A DNA stretch of 15,799 nt from JBFMFE01 sp040752295 (lineage in GTDB: Bacteria > UBP15 > UBA6099 > JBFMBQ01). This document shows, in pieces, positions 7,362-13,818 of the stretch; positions within the stretch are counted from its first letter, which is position 1; the number at the start of each line of letters is the position of its first letter. Where the stretch lies: assembly GCA_040752295.1 (NCBI GenBank), contig JBFMFE010000267.1, positions 1 to 15,799 on the forward strand, given 5' to 3'. Made by a program: the position numbers and the translations under genes. A model generated the notes under the pieces. It did no database searches and was not told where the DNA came from. It saw nothing but the letters and a program-made list of their open reading frames with translations.

Positions 7362-7775
7362 TTACTTTTCTTTTTTCCGCATAAAGTCCATGAACTCCGC
7401 CGGCGACAGCACCCGCGCGTTTCCGATGGTTTCAGCCGGGAAATGCCGCTTGTTGCCTGTGACGAGCGCATCCGCTCGCGCCGAAACGGCGGTGTCCACG
7501 AAAACCTGATCATCCCTGTCGGGCGTCAGGTGTTCCGCGGGGAGGGCGCCGATTACAACCGCTTCGTCGAGGAGCGCCGTCAGTACTTCGTTCGCGTCTT
7601 CGAGGTCGAAGCTCCATTCAGGGCGCGGGATGACGTCCCGGTATTCGACTGCAATCCTTGGGTCAACGCACAAGGTCAGATGTCCTTCCAATATTAATCT
7701 CAGTATCTGCGCCGGTGAGCCGCGCGGGGATATAAGCGCGGAAACGAGCACGTTTGTGTCCAGCACGATCTTCAT
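7362..7775 (-). CDS. PIN-domain toxin (VapC-like/COG1569-type ribonuclease)
   Basis: PIN-domain toxins are Mg-dependent ribonucleases that cut RNA when their antitoxin is lost. The 137-residue protein begins MKIVLDTNVLVSALIS, with the first acidic residue at D6 in the DTN motif. E44 in IAVEY and D88, D89 and D94 in the PDRDDQVFVDTA segment supply the other acidic residues. The last motif is VTGNKRHF, with N108 where many PIN proteins have aspartate. The start at 7775 lies ten bases after the antitoxin stop; the longer frame to 7922 would run back through the antitoxin gene. Gene order (antitoxin first) is the usual one. The pair separates acxA from acxB, a site where no such genes are expected. 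Confidence 0.88.
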   Translation of the reverse strand: MKIVLDTNVLVSALISPRGSPAQILRLILEGHLTLCVDPRIAVEYRDVIPRPEWSFDLEDANEVLTALLDEAVVIGALPAEHLTPDRDDQVFVDTAVSARADALVTGNKRHFPAETIGNARVLSPAEFMDFMRKKEK

Positions 7776-7785
7776 GAGGCGCGGT

Positions 7786-8100
7786 TTACCTTGTGGTTTT
7801 CCCGCGTTTTTTCCCGCGTTTTTTCCCGCGCCTTGACTCTCCGATTGCGGCATCAATCTCGTCCGTGGTGATTGAATCGAGACCTTTTTCGAGTGACGCA
7901 TCGTGTATCCGCTCAAGTGCAAGCAGCGCGCGCGCTCTGCGCACCGCTCTGATCTCCGTCTCGAGGTTTTCGCCCGTCACCGCGGTCATGATGGCGACGG
8001 GTCGTCCATTGGAAGTCAGGACGATTTCGCGTTCCGATTTCAGGTCGCCCCATACCCTGGCGGCTTCGTTTCTGAGTTCCCTGACAGACACGAATTTCAT
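7786..8100 (-). CDS. Phd/YefM-family antitoxin
   Basis: The 104-residue protein starts MKFVSVRELRNEAARVWGDL and continues EIVLTSNGRPVAIM (25-38), the N-terminal dimerisation and DNA-binding pattern of Phd/YefM antitoxins. These bind their own promoter and neutralise the partner toxin through a flexible C-terminal region. The C-terminus ends in the basic run RRGKKRGKKRGK, encoded by a 12-base tandem repeat. This is unusual, because antitoxin tails that bind PIN toxins are commonly hydrophobic or acidic. GGAGG lies eight bases before the ATG, and a TATAAT box lies in the short AT-rich gap from acxA. The pair is therefore probably transcribed from its own autoregulated promoter. Confidence 0.88.
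   Translation of the reverse strand: MKFVSVRELRNEAARVWGDLKSEREIVLTSNGRPVAIMTAVTGENLETEIRAVRRARALLALERIHDASLEKGLDSITTDEIDAAIGESRRGKKRGKKRGKTTR
7797..7830. repeat. 12-base tandem repeat inside the antitoxin 3' end
   Basis: The plus strand reads TTTTTTCCCGCG in two full units plus a preceding TTTTCCCGCG. On the coding strand each unit gives RGKK. The unit is a whole number of codons, so copy-number changes lengthen or shorten the antitoxin tail in frame. Confidence 0.85.
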
Positions 8101-8145
8101 GACGCGCCCCTCCCTGTTGCATTACTGTGTACCAAATTATTCTAC

Positions 8146-8151
8146 ATTATA
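8146..8151 (-). promoter_or_regulatory. Probable -10 box of the toxin-antitoxin promoter
   Basis: A perfect TATAAT on the minus strand, 45 bases before the antitoxin ATG, in the AT-rich 62-bp gap after the acxA stop (8101-8162). No good -35 hexamer is found at 16-18 bases upstream, so this may be a weak or regulated promoter. Confidence 0.45.
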
Positions 8152-8162
8152 GTGCGCTATTT

Positions 8163-10310
8163 TTAAACAAACGTAGGACAGGATGCGGCGTTCATGTGAA
8201 ATATCAGGTGCTCGTCCAGGCGGACGGTTCGTCCCGGGGGAACGGCGAGCGTCGTGGCGGGGCTTTCCACGATGGCTGGACCCGCGATGACGTTGCCCGG
8301 ACGCAGCCGATCCATCTCGAAGACGGCGGTCTCCAGCCAGCCCCCGTTCCACCAGGTCGGGCGCTGTTTTTTGCGCGCCTCCGCGGGCGGTTCAGCGCCG
8401 CCGGGTTCGCGCACGGGGAGCGCGGGTTTTTCGACCTCGACGCCGCCCGCCATCACGGCGGTCGTGAAGAGGAAGCCCAGTTCGGGCGATTTCGCCGCAA
8501 GGGTGTAAACCCTGCCGTAGAGGTCCTCGAACGCCCGGACTATGAGGTCCACGTCGCCGGGCGAGGAGATGGCGTCCACGGGGGAGCGCAGTTCGAGATC
8601 GTTGAGCTGCCCGAGGTACTGCATTCTGAGGTAGGGGCGGAAGGAAATTTCGTTTTCAGCGAACCCCGACTTCGCGAATTCCGCCGCGACCTTCCGTTTC
8701 AGTTCGTCCCACACGGCGTTGATGAGGAAAGCCGCCGTCATCTTGTCGTTGCCGGTCGCTCCGGGATTGAGGGGGAAATCCACGGAGCGGTCGAACCTGT
8801 ACTCGTAGTCGGCGCAGGCGCAGCCGTATGCGGAGAAGCCCGCCGCCCAGGACGGGATGAGTACGTCCTCGAAGGGGACGCCGAGAGTGAAGCCGCCGAC
8901 GTGAACGGGACCGCCGCCTCCGTAGGAGATCAGGGTGTACGACACGGGGGAATAGCCGCGCCCCACGACTGCGGCGAGGAGGCGGCTGCGCAGGTTGTCC
9001 TCGAGTATCTCGATCACGCCCTCGGCGGCGGCGTGGACGTCCAGTCCCAGCGGTTTCGCCACGCGGTCCGCGATCGCGGCGTGCGCCCTGTCAACGTCGA
9101 GCTTGATTTCCCCGCCGAGGAAATAGTCCGGGTTGATGTGTCCGAGCACGACGTGGCAGTCGGTGATGGTGGGGACGTCCAGTCCGCCCCCGCGCCAGCA
9201 CATGCCGATCCTGCTGCCCGCCGAGTCGGGACCTATCTCGACGCGGTTGTTGGAAGGGTTGACGCGCACGAACGAGCCTGTGCCGGCGCCGATTGAATCC
9301 ACCTGGACGAGGGGGATGGCGAGGAGGAAGCGCGCCACGTCGGGGTTGGGCTTGACGTGGTATTCGCCGCCGGTGATGAGTGCGATGTCGAAGGAAGTGC
9401 CTCCGATGTCGGCGCAGACGACGTTCTTTTTTCCGAGCGCGGCGGCAAGATGCCTTGCGCCGACGACGCCGCCGATGGGACCCGACACGAGCGTGCGCGC
9501 GAGTTCCTTCGAGTCAATGCTGATCGTGCCGCCGTGGCTGGACATCACCCGGAGGTCGAACCGCGCGCCCCTGCGGCGGGTTTCGGCTCGGATTTTTTCG
9601 AGCTGGACGCGGCTGGGGTCCGCGGCGTACGCCTCCACGAGAAGGGTGTTCAGCCGCGCCGTGTCCCCGCGGATCGGGCAAAGCTCGGAGGAGGTGAAGA
9701 CCGGCACGTTCCCGCCCGTGATCCTCTGCGCGACGTCCTTCGCCGCCCGTTCGTGCATGGGGTTGCGGTACGAGTGCAGGAAGCAGATGCAGAGGGCTTC
9801 GACGCCGAGCGCCGCGAGTTCAGCCGCCGCCCGCTCTACCTCGTCCTCGTAGAGGGGGATGACCTCCCGACCCGCGTAATCAATCCTGCCGCGGACGCCC
9901 CGTATCCTCCCGGCGGGGACGAGGGGTTCGTTGTGCACGTGCGTGGCGACGTGCAGCCTGTCCGAGTAGGAGTAGCCTAAATATGTCTGGACTCCTCTTT
10001 CGAGGCGCAGGCAATCCTCCTGCCCGGCGGTCACCATGAGTCCGAGCCGCCGTCCTTTTCTCGTGATCAGGCGGTTGATCATCGCCGTGCCCGAGTAGAC
10101 GCCGGACACGACGCGTGGGAAAGCCGCCTCGAGAGCCGCTGCGCCCCGTCCGCGGAGCGCGTCGGCGCAGGAAGCGGTGAAAGCGACGCTCTCGTCCTCG
10201 GGGGTCGTCCGGGCTTTTCCGACGACGAAATCGCCGCGCTCGTCAATGATTATGGTGTCCGTCATGGTCCCGCCTGCGTCTATGGCGAGAACCCTCGGCG
10301 TGCGCTCCAT
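8163..10310 (-). CDS. acxA: Acetone carboxylase beta subunit (HyuA-like ATPase)
   Basis: The beta subunit phosphorylates the substrates of acetone carboxylase and belongs to the hydantoinase A/oxoprolinase ATPase family (actin/hexokinase fold). Its 715 residues compare with about 717 in characterised beta subunits. The two nucleotide-phosphate motifs are DAGGTMTD at 11-18 and DIGGTSFD at 301-308. The adenosine-side motif is GAGTGSFVRV at 341-350, and SGPIGGVVGARHLA (276-289) is typical of the family. The acxC gene downstream makes acetone carboxylase more likely than a hydantoinase. The ATG at 10310 has a weak ribosome binding site and lies 64 bp after the MCP stop, with a 9-base tandem repeat in between. 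In known operons acxB follows directly; here about 1.1 kb intervenes. Confidence 0.93.
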   Translation of the reverse strand: MERTPRVLAIDAGGTMTDTIIIDERGDFVVGKARTTPEDESVAFTASCADALRGRGAAALEAAFPRVVSGVYSGTAMINRLITRKGRRLGLMVTAGQEDCLRLERGVQTYLGYSYSDRLHVATHVHNEPLVPAGRIRGVRGRIDYAGREVIPLYEDEVERAAAELAALGVEALCICFLHSYRNPMHERAAKDVAQRITGGNVPVFTSSELCPIRGDTARLNTLLVEAYAADPSRVQLEKIRAETRRRGARFDLRVMSSHGGTISIDSKELARTLVSGPIGGVVGARHLAAALGKKNVVCADIGGTSFDIALITGGEYHVKPNPDVARFLLAIPLVQVDSIGAGTGSFVRVNPSNNRVEIGPDSAGSRIGMCWRGGGLDVPTITDCHVVLGHINPDYFLGGEIKLDVDRAHAAIADRVAKPLGLDVHAAAEGVIEILEDNLRSRLLAAVVGRGYSPVSYTLISYGGGGPVHVGGFTLGVPFEDVLIPSWAAGFSAYGCACADYEYRFDRSVDFPLNPGATGNDKMTAAFLINAVWDELKRKVAAEFAKSGFAENEISFRPYLRMQYLGQLNDLELRSPVDAISSPGDVDLIVRAFEDLYGRVYTLAAKSPELGFLFTTAVMAGGVEVEKPALPVREPGGAEPPAEARKKQRPTWWNGGWLETAVFEMDRLRPGNVIAGPAIVESPATTLAVPPGRTVRLDEHLIFHMNAASCPTFV

Positions 10311-10314
10311 AGAT

Positions 10315-10350
10315 GTCCGACGCGTCTGACCTGTCTGACCTGTCCGACAG
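10315..10350. repeat. Four 9-base tandem repeats between the MCP gene and acxA
   Basis: The units are GTCCGACGC, GTCTGACCT, GTCTGACCT and GTCCGACAG, directly upstream of the acxA start. The last unit with its neighbours forms the dyad CCTGTC-C-GACAGG (10339-10351). This could be an operator or simple-sequence expansion; the sequence alone does not decide. Confidence 0.75.
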
Positions 10351-10374
10351 GTTGTTCAGGCGCCGTCGCTGCGT

Positions 10375-12930
10375 TTACGGGATGGCTTCTTCCTCGACGA
10401 GTGCGAGTCCGCGCGCTTCTCCGCCCCTGTCGTCGGTTACGGTGAAACGCGAGATCATCTTTTCGAGGAGCGCCACCGCCTCGACGAGTTTCTCGGCGCG
10501 GCTTCTCACGTCGTTGGAATTCCGGGCGTTGTTCTCCGCGATCGATCCGATGGAGGTCATCTTTTCGACGATCCTGTGGCTCGACTGGGACTGTAGGAGC
10601 GTCGCCTCGGTGACCTGCCTGGTGAGGGTCTGCATCTTCTCGGTCTGTGTCCGTATGCGCTCGCCCTCGCCCCTCTGGCGGCTGATGGACTCCTGAATTT
10701 CGTGCGCCCTCGTGTTGATGTTTTCCATCGTTATGACCATCTGGTTGCTGCCCTTTTCCTGTTCTTCGATGGCGGTGGTGAGCTGGAGGGAGATGCCGTT
10801 GAGCGTCTCGACGGCGCCGGCTATCTGTTTACCGGCTGCCTTCTGCTCGTCGGTGGAGGTTCGCACCTGGTGCGCCATCATTCTGAGTTTTTCGAAAGCG
10901 TCCTTGACGCGGATGGTGCTTTCCTGCTGCTGCCGTGCGACGGTGGTGACGCCGCCTGCGGTGTCGGAGACGGTGGACATCATGCGTTTGACCCTGTCGC
11001 TCGCGGAAATCTGGCGCGTGGTCGTCTCGTAAGTGTGCTGCGTGAGGCTCGCTGTGCGGTTGACGCTGGTGACGATTCCGGTGAGCGCTTCGCTCGCCTG
11101 GTCTGCGAGGTCGGTGCCTTTCTGGACCTCCTTGACGCCCTCGTCCATGGCGCTGACGACCTTTTCGGTTTCCTTCTGGATGCTTCGGACGAGTTTTTCG
11201 ATGTCCTTGGTCGCCTCGGTGGAACGCTCGGCGAGTTTTTTGATGTTTTGAGCGACGACGTTGAAGCCCCTGCCCTCCTCGCCGGCGCGCGCCGCCTCGA
11301 TTGCGGCGTTGAGCGCGAGGAGGTTCGTCTGGTCCGCGATCTCGCGTATGGTGCTGACGATGTTTCCGATCTGGGCGGAGCTTTCGCCCAGTTCGCGTAT
11401 CTTGCGCGCGGTGTCGCTCACTGTGACCTTGATGCCCTTCATTCCCTCGATGGTTTCCTTGATGAGCCTGCCGCCGGACTCTGCGGTCTTGGAGGCTTCC
11501 TCGGAGGCGTGCGTGATTTCCTTTGCGTCGGAGGCGACCTCGTTCACCGAGGCGATGAGCGCGTCCACGTCGCCGAAGGCGTCGGTGATGGAGGAGTTCA
11601 TCGCGGCGTTGTTCGCCGAAAGCTCCTCGATTGAGGCGAGCATTTCGTTCACCGTCGAGAACGCCTCTTCGACCGACTTGTCCATCTCGACGGCGTTCGT
11701 AGCGACTTCCTCCACCGAGGCGAGCATTTCCTGTATGGTGGAGGAGGTCTCCTGCACCGCTTCACCCATAACCTTTGCGCTCTTGTGCACCTGCGCCGTG
11801 TTCGCCGCCATCTGCGTGATGACCGCCATGGAATTTGAGACCTGGCTCGTGAGGTCGGTGACCGACTCGTCAATTTTAGAGACGGCGTCCACCATGCTTT
11901 CGATGGAGTCCGCCGTTTCGGACACCGAGCCGCCCATGCCCTTTGAGTGCTCGGCGATCACGTCAATCGCCGAGGTGAGTTCCTTGATGCTGACGGAGGC
12001 GTCGGAGACGGAGTGGGACTGCTCGTCGGTTCCCTTCATGATGGTGTGCGAGAACTGCGAGATGAGCACCGAGCCTTCGTTCACGCGCGAGGTGGACGAG
12101 TTGATCTCGTTGAGCATCTCCCTGAGTCCGCCCGCCATTTTCTCGAGGTTTTCGCAGAGGCGCCCGATCTCGCTTTCTTTTCTTACGATCCTGTTCGGCT
12201 TGAAGGCGAGGGTTCTGGTGAGGTCGCCTTCGGCGAGTGCGAGAGCGAACTTGACCACTTCGTTGAGCGGGCGCGCGATGCTGTTGCTTATGGCGTTCGA
12301 GACCCAGATGGTCAGGGAGAAAGCCACGAAGACGAGCACGACGATGGCGGCGCCGAACCTGACGTCCGCCTCGTGAACCGCGCGTTTCAGCTCCGCCTCC
12401 TGCACGGCGTTGTTGTCAATTATCTTCTTTATCAGTTTTTCCATCTCCATGATGTCGTCCGAGAGCTTCGACGCCTCGTCGTACGCCGTTTCCGACTCGT
12501 CGGCGTCGTCCGAGTACTTCAGCACCCTGTCGCTCCTCGCCGTGTAGCGTTTGAAAACGTTCGCCAGGTCCTTCATCACCGCCGCGTCCCTCGGGTCCCT
12601 TATCGAATCGCTGAGTCCCTCGAGGGACTTTTTCATGTCCTTGCGCGCGATCATGTACTTCTGGTGGGCGTCGGGGGCGACTCCGACGTACTGCGCGAAG
12701 GTGTCGTCCAGCGACATGATGAGGGGACCCTGCGAGGTCACGAGGTTCGAGAGGTGCTCCTTGGACTCCCGCGCGTGGTTGGAGACGATGCTCATGAAGA
12801 GTTTCTTCTCCGTCTTTTTCCTCTCGTTCCATATCGTCCCGAGCGCGAAGAAGTCTATTATCCCGAGGATCGCGATCAGGTAGATGATCCAGATTCGCAG
12901 GCACTTCCTGATGCTTTTTTTGTGCTGCAT
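10375..12930 (-). CDS. Methyl-accepting chemotaxis protein with repeat-extended signalling hairpin
   Basis: This 851-residue chemoreceptor transmits ligand signals to the CheW-CheA complex. A membrane segment at about 13-34 is followed by an all-helical periplasmic domain (35-191, four-helix-bundle type), a second membrane segment (192-215) and a HAMP region (about 212-270). The conserved hairpin tip is at 529-560, with QTNLLALNAAIEAARAGE and GRGF, then NVVAQNIKKLAERS. The arms on either side are about 280 residues each and contain 28-residue repeats. No C-terminal methyltransferase-binding pentapeptide is seen. It lies 107 bp after cheW and 64 bp before acxA, all on one strand, so it probably works with the adjacent CheW and CheA. 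Its ligand is unknown. Confidence 0.95.
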   Translation of the reverse strand: MQHKKSIRKCLRIWIIYLIAILGIIDFFALGTIWNERKKTEKKLFMSIVSNHARESKEHLSNLVTSQGPLIMSLDDTFAQYVGVAPDAHQKYMIARKDMKKSLEGLSDSIRDPRDAAVMKDLANVFKRYTARSDRVLKYSDDADESETAYDEASKLSDDIMEMEKLIKKIIDNNAVQEAELKRAVHEADVRFGAAIVVLVFVAFSLTIWVSNAISNSIARPLNEVVKFALALAEGDLTRTLAFKPNRIVRKESEIGRLCENLEKMAGGLREMLNEINSSTSRVNEGSVLISQFSHTIMKGTDEQSHSVSDASVSIKELTSAIDVIAEHSKGMGGSVSETADSIESMVDAVSKIDESVTDLTSQVSNSMAVITQMAANTAQVHKSAKVMGEAVQETSSTIQEMLASVEEVATNAVEMDKSVEEAFSTVNEMLASIEELSANNAAMNSSITDAFGDVDALIASVNEVASDAKEITHASEEASKTAESGGRLIKETIEGMKGIKVTVSDTARKIRELGESSAQIGNIVSTIREIADQTNLLALNAAIEAARAGEEGRGFNVVAQNIKKLAERSTEATKDIEKLVRSIQKETEKVVSAMDEGVKEVQKGTDLADQASEALTGIVTSVNRTASLTQHTYETTTRQISASDRVKRMMSTVSDTAGGVTTVARQQQESTIRVKDAFEKLRMMAHQVRTSTDEQKAAGKQIAGAVETLNGISLQLTTAIEEQEKGSNQMVITMENINTRAHEIQESISRQRGEGERIRTQTEKMQTLTRQVTEATLLQSQSSHRIVEKMTSIGSIAENNARNSNDVRSRAEKLVEAVALLEKMISRFTVTDDRGGEARGLALVEEEAIP
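10507..11010 (-). repeat. Six 28-residue repeats in the C-terminal arm of the MCP hairpin
   Basis: Glutamines at residues 640, 668, 696, 724, 752 and 780 are exactly 28 residues apart. Hydrophobic residues follow at +7 (V, V, I, M, I, I) and +14 (V, L, L, I, M, I), and at +21 in the first five units (V, V, L, I, V). Several units contain EQ followed by G and Q, a word common in the descending arm of chemoreceptors. The period matches the repeats of the other arm. Confidence 0.85.
11491..11994 (-). repeat. Six 28-residue (84-base) repeats in the N-terminal arm of the MCP hairpin
   Basis: Residues 313-480 form six units anchored at I315, I343, I371, I399, V427 and V455, exactly 28 residues apart. 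M or L falls at +3, a mostly hydrophobic residue at +7, V, I or L at +10, and V or I at +21 in nearly every unit (A475, at +20, is the nearest in the last). The best-conserved pair (399-426 and 427-454) share EMLAS followed by VEE or IEE. The DNA word GAGGCGAGCATTTC recurs at 11633 and 11717, 84 bases apart. Four heptads per unit fits a coiled coil. Confidence 0.85.
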
Positions 12931-13015
12931 TTTTCAGCTCATCCCCTTTCAGTCGTCTCCGCCGCGAGCCGTCGCCGCCGGTGTTTTTCACGCGGCGTCC
13001 GGCGAACGCTGGCGC

Positions 13016-13031
13016 CGGGGGTTTTCCCCCG
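13016..13031. repeat. Hairpin just after the cheW stop
   Basis: CGGGGG and CCCCCG form a perfect 6-bp stem around TTTT, 6 bp beyond the cheW stop codon. The stem can extend by GCGC pairing across a two-base bulge. No T-run follows on the minus strand, so it is better read as a processing or attenuating stem than a full terminator. The rest of the 107-bp gap to the MCP start shows nothing else clear. Confidence 0.5.
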
Positions 13032-13037
13032 CCGCGC

Positions 13038-13526
13038 TCACGAGTATTTCGATATCATCTCCTTCGCTATGTTCACGATGCGGTATATGTCCAGTATCGT
13101 CAGTATTCCGGCGGGATGCCTGTGTATCCCCATTATGCACTCGGCGCCGAACGCGGAAAGCGAGGGGGGAGGCGGCTGAAGCGACGAGAAATCAATGTCC
13201 AGAACGTCGCTCACCCCGTCCACGAGTATCCCCACCATCATGGTGTCCACCTTGAGTATCACCATCGTGCCCTCGCCGCCGTTCTCCGCCGGCGGAAGGT
13301 CGAACATCTCCCTGATGCTCACTATGGGGACGAGCGTTCCTCGGAGGTTGACCACTTCGCGCACGAAGCGCGGGGTGTTGGGGACCGGCGTTCCGGGCGC
13401 GCTGTCAATCACCGACTGAACGTACTCGACCTTCACGCCGTAGTCCTCCTGCCCGAGGGAGAACCAGAGCACCTTCTGCACGTTGAACTCGGTCTGTATC
13501 TGAAGCTCTTCCATCTTCTCCATCAT
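13038..13526 (-). CDS. cheW: CheW-like chemotaxis coupling protein
   Basis: CheW proteins bridge chemoreceptors and the CheA kinase in the polar arrays. This 162-residue protein is one CheW domain: KVLWFSLGQEDYGVKVEYVQSVI, then REVVNLRGTLVPIVSIREMF, VGILVDGVSDVLDI and a C-terminal ILTILDIYRIV, all in canonical order. The exact start is uncertain. ATGs lie at 13526, 13523 and 13514; the last has GGAG, but only three bases away. A repeat element begins at 13531, four bases from the first ATG, so any older leader and ribosome binding site have been displaced. It lies between cheA and the MCP gene and most likely belongs with them. Confidence 0.93.
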   Translation of the reverse strand: MMEKMEELQIQTEFNVQKVLWFSLGQEDYGVKVEYVQSVIDSAPGTPVPNTPRFVREVVNLRGTLVPIVSIREMFDLPPAENGGEGTMVILKVDTMMVGILVDGVSDVLDIDFSSLQPPPPSLSAFGAECIMGIHRHPAGILTILDIYRIVNIAKEMISKYS

Positions 13527-13566
13527 TTTACCGTCATGTCAACGGTCATACGTCGCGCTGAAAAAC

Positions 13567-13661
13567 GAATATCGAATAACGAACAAGGAATGTCGAATGA
13601 TGAAGTTTTTCCTGAATTTTCCTTCGATATTCCGCGGTTTCTTGTTCGATATTCGACATTC
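13567..13661. repeat. Imperfect long inverted repeat in MITE copy B
   Basis: The arms at 13567-13605 and 13622-13661 correspond base for base to the arms of copy A, so the stem-loop potential is preserved between copies. Confidence 0.75.
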
Positions 13662-13688
13662 GATTTATCACGCCCTGCTGTTCCGTTC

Positions 13689-13710
13689 GGCGGGGTACGG
13701 CGACCCCGCC
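13689..13710. repeat. Perfect GC-rich hairpin in MITE copy B
   Basis: Identical to the hairpin at 7265-7286: GGCGGGGT, loop ACGGCG, ACCCCGCC. Confidence 0.8.
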
Positions 13711-13818
13711 CTACAATTATATAACAGGCTCGAATACGTCACTTTATGGTTGACGCGACACTACCTTAATGAAACTGAAAAGTTCATCGCACCGTTCACG
13801 CGGCGTTGACGATTCGCT

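Larger units (their letters stand above)
13531..13761. mobile_element. MITE-like element, copy B (231 bp, TA flanks)
   Basis: This is the second copy of the element at 7108-7342, in the same orientation. With its TA flanks the left end reads TACCGTCATGTCAAC and the right end GTTGACGCGACACTA. The TA dinucleotides at 13529-13530 and 13762-13763 fit a TA target duplication. The main differences from copy A are the left terminal bases, one extra T near the centre, and a shorter AT stretch after the GC hairpin. It occupies most of the 292-bp gap between cheA and cheW. The remaining bases 13762-13818 show no clear feature. Confidence 0.8.

Noticed and set aside
7776..7922. Longer PIN toxin start at 7922
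   Set aside because: This extension reads through the antitoxin gene in another frame. The DTN motif begins right after the ATG at 7775.
8127..9296. A 389-codon plus-strand open frame over acxA
   Set aside because: Antisense shadow of the beta subunit, with no domain signature.
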